Shown here: piece after piece, positions 4,534 to 6,402 of the stretch
Position numbering within the stretch: position 1 is the first letter of the stretch
How the letters are laid out: the number at the start of each line of letters is the position of its first letter
Origin: Chitinophagales bacterium
Lineage (GTDB): Bacteria; Bacteroidota; Bacteroidia; Chitinophagales; Chitinophagaceae
Direction: 5' to 3'
DNA length: 6,402 nucleotides
Assembly (NCBI GenBank): GCA_013297585.1
Contig: JAAFHG010000227.1
Span: 1 to 6,402, forward strand
The notes under the pieces: generated by a model
What the model saw: only the letters and a program-made list of their open reading frames with translations
Databases searched by the model: none
Told to the model about the DNA's origin: nothing
Made by a program: the position numbers and the translations under genes

Positions 4534-6402
4534 ATGCGTTTATACCCTGAAACGGCGGCACAGCAATTAGAATTTGATAAGGTAAAAGAATTATTGGTCA
4601 ATCATTGCAAAACAGTTTATGCACAAGAAAAAGCCGATACGCTGCGCATACATACCAAAAAAGAATTTATTGAGCTAGAATTAAGGCAAACCCACGAATA
4701 CAAATTATTGTATCAGCAGAGCCTGTATTTTCCTAATGATTTTTCATTAAACATTCAAAAAGATATTAAACTGCTTGGTATTCCAGGTGCCTTATTAGTA
4801 AGTGAACAATGGATGCACATTAAGAAGTTGGCAGAAAATCTTAGTAATATTTTTAGATGGTTTGACACTGAAAAACGCCAAGCTTATGCGTCATTAACCA
4901 AAGTGATAGAACACACTTATTACGAGAAAGTAATTGTAGAAATGATTAATGAAGTGCTTGATGAGAATGGTAATGTAAAAGATAATGCTAGCGACGATTT
5001 ATACAAAATTCGCATGGCATTGTACAAGCGTAGAAATGAGTTGCGACGTATGTTTGAGAAAGTTGTTGCTAAACTAAACAAAGCTGGTTATAGCGCAGAA
5101 ATAGAAGAAGGTTTTAGCAATGGCAGACGTGTTGTAGCAGTTTTTGCAGAGCATAAAAGACAAGTTAAAGGCATTTTACACGGTGAAAGCGATAGCCGAA
5201 AAACGGCATTTATTGAGCCTGAAGAAACCATTCCCTTAAACAACGAAGTATTTTCATTAGAGCATGAAGAAACCAAAGAAGTACAACGTATTCTAAGAGC
5301 ATTAACCAGCAAATTATCTATATATTCTGGTTTGCTGATGGGCTATTTAGAAATTGTAGGCGAGTTTGATTTTATTAAAGCCAAGGCAAAGTTGGCTATT
5401 GATATGAATGGTCAGTTTCCTAATTTGCTAGATAAAGCACATTTAGAATTAAAAGATGCTTACCATCCTTTGTTATATTTGTACAACAAATCATCCAATA
5501 AAAAAACAATACCTGTAACATTAACGTTAGATGAAAAAAGCAGAATATTGGTAATTAGTGGCCCTAATGCTGGCGGTAAAACCGTAACCATGAAGACGAT
5601 TGGCCTGAACCAGATTATGCTACAAAGTGGGTTGCTGGTACCTGTGCATCCTACATCTCAAATGGGTATTTTTAAGCAACTGTTTATACATATTGGCGAT
5701 ACACAAAGCATTGAATTTGAGTTGAGTACCTACTCATCGCATTTGCAACACATGAAGCATTTTATAGAAGTGGCTAATGGTAAAACGCTGTTTTTTATAG
5801 ATGAGCTTGGTAGTGGTAGCGACCCTAATTTGGGTGGTGCATTTGCCGAAGTAATTATGGAAGAATTGGGCAGAAGACATGCATTTGGCATTGTAACTAC
5901 GCACTACTTAAACCTAAAAGTAATGGCCAATCATACGCAAGGCATTATAAATGGTGCTATGCAGTTTGATGAAGTGCATTTACAGCCTATGTACAAATTA
6001 ATTGTGGGCAAACCTGGCAGTAGTTACACATTTTCCATTGCAGAACGTATTGGATTGCCACAACATTTAATTAACCGTGCTAGAAAATTGGTAGATGAAG
6101 ACCATTTTAAACTAGATAGATTATTGAATAGAACTGAGCAAGATTTGCAACAGTTAGATGTAGAGAAAAAAGACTTACACAAGCTAATTCGTGAGAATGA
6201 AAAGCTGAAAAAGGAAATGGAAATAGTGTTGAATAAAGAGCGACACAAACAGCAAATAGAAACCTTAAAACATCAAAACCAAATTACAGAAGAACGCTTG
6301 GCTTACCTAAAAGATATGGAGCGAAAACTGAAACAAGTAGCGCTTGACTGGAAAAAAAATGACAATAAAGAGCAGGTTGTAAAAGGCTTACACACCTTAC
6401 TT
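4534..6402 (+). CDS. mutS2: MutS2-family ATPase, 3'-truncated by window end
   Basis: 623 codons run open to the window edge; full MutS2 is about 780-800 residues and normally ends in a Smr domain, which would lie outside. MutS2 lacks the mismatch-recognition domain of MutS. It has been linked to suppression of recombination and, in some bacteria, to rescue of collided ribosomes. The N-terminus 'LEFDKVKELLVNHC' matches the family. A helical lever region spans about 150-185 and 'FIEPEETIPLNNEV' begins at 226. The ATPase domain has Walker A G343-PNAGGKT350, signature 'LSTYSSHL' (397-404), Walker B 'LFFIDELGSGSDP' (Asp423-Glu424) and the switch 'TTH' ending at His457. Then come 'VGKPGSSYTFSIAERIGLP' and a long charged coiled coil at about 515-605, leading to 'VKGLHTLL' near the edge. 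The start is firm: an in-frame TAG (4528-4530) lies two codons upstream of ATG 4534, and there is no SD. No internal stop or frameshift is seen. The B. subtilis protein aligns well from memory. Confidence 0.95.
   Translation, partial: MRLYPETAAQQLEFDKVKELLVNHCKTVYAQEKADTLRIHTKKEFIELELRQTHEYKLLYQQSLYFPNDFSLNIQKDIKLLGIPGALLVSEQWMHIKKLAENLSNIFRWFDTEKRQAYASLTKVIEHTYYEKVIVEMINEVLDENGNVKDNASDDLYKIRMALYKRRNELRRMFEKVVAKLNKAGYSAEIEEGFSNGRRVVAVFAEHKRQVKGILHGESDSRKTAFIEPEETIPLNNEVFSLEHEETKEVQRILRALTSKLSIYSGLLMGYLEIVGEFDFIKAKAKLAIDMNGQFPNLLDKAHLELKDAYHPLLYLYNKSSNKKTIPVTLTLDEKSRILVISGPNAGGKTVTMKTIGLNQIMLQSGLLVPVHPTSQMGIFKQLFIHIGDTQSIEFELSTYSSHLQHMKHFIEVANGKTLFFIDELGSGSDPNLGGAFAEVIMEELGRRHAFGIVTTHYLNLKVMANHTQGIINGAMQFDEVHLQPMYKLIVGKPGSSYTFSIAERIGLPQHLINRARKLVDEDHFKLDRLLNRTEQDLQQLDVEKKDLHKLIRENEKLKKEMEIVLNKERHKQQIETLKHQNQITEERLAYLKDMERKLKQVALDWKKNDNKEQVVKGLHTLL

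Overview
This 6.4 kb AT-rich window almost certainly comes from a member of the Bacteroidota, probably near the Chitinophagaceae or Sphingobacteriia. Four things suggest this. The one visible signal peptide ends in the '-NAQ' typical of the phylum. No start codon has a Shine-Dalgarno (SD) sequence. The gaps hold degenerate periodic repeats and the palindrome CCCGATAGCTATCGGG, which I recall as common in these genomes. A small DUF6922-like gene lies directly upstream of an AbiEii-type nucleotidyltransferase. The taxonomic call rests on recognition, not on a search.

Layout, left to right: (1) 21-1175 (+), a secreted alpha/beta-hydrolase esterase with an N-terminal glycogen-binding-like (CBM48/AMPK-type) domain. 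(2) 1234-2202 (-), a Gfo/Idh/MocA-family NAD(P)-dependent oxidoreductase, convergent with the esterase. (3) 2203-2351, a divergent spacer with a CTTTG periodic repeat. (4) 2352-3444 (+), prfB (release factor 2), read through a +1 programmed frameshift at codon 21; a plain ORF scan sees only the part after an internal ATG at 2506. (5) 3445-3556, a spacer dominated by a phased GAT/ATC inverted repeat. (6) 3557-3856 and 3811-4296 (+), an overlapping two-gene cassette resembling a toxin-antitoxin or abortive-infection module. Its nucleotidyltransferase gene is cut by an in-frame TAG, with the remaining 40 codons still open to 4419. (7) 4420-4533, a spacer with CACGAAT-type repeats and a perfect 16-bp palindrome. 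(8) 4534 to the window end (+), the first 623 codons of mutS2, open at the right edge.

prfB (translation termination) and mutS2 (DNA processing) are conserved housekeeping genes. The AbiEii-like cassette sits between them and has a different repeat element on each side, which looks like an accessory insertion. The esterase and the oxidoreductase show no evident functional link to the rest.

The most notable points are these. The only strong SD-like sequence I found is the internal stimulator of the prfB frameshift. The AbiEii-like gene carries an apparently recent nonsense mutation. Three unrelated intergenic repeats all have core motifs spaced about 8-10 bp or roughly twice that. I did not find a clearly new multi-gene system; the DUF6922/AbiEii pair is the nearest candidate.
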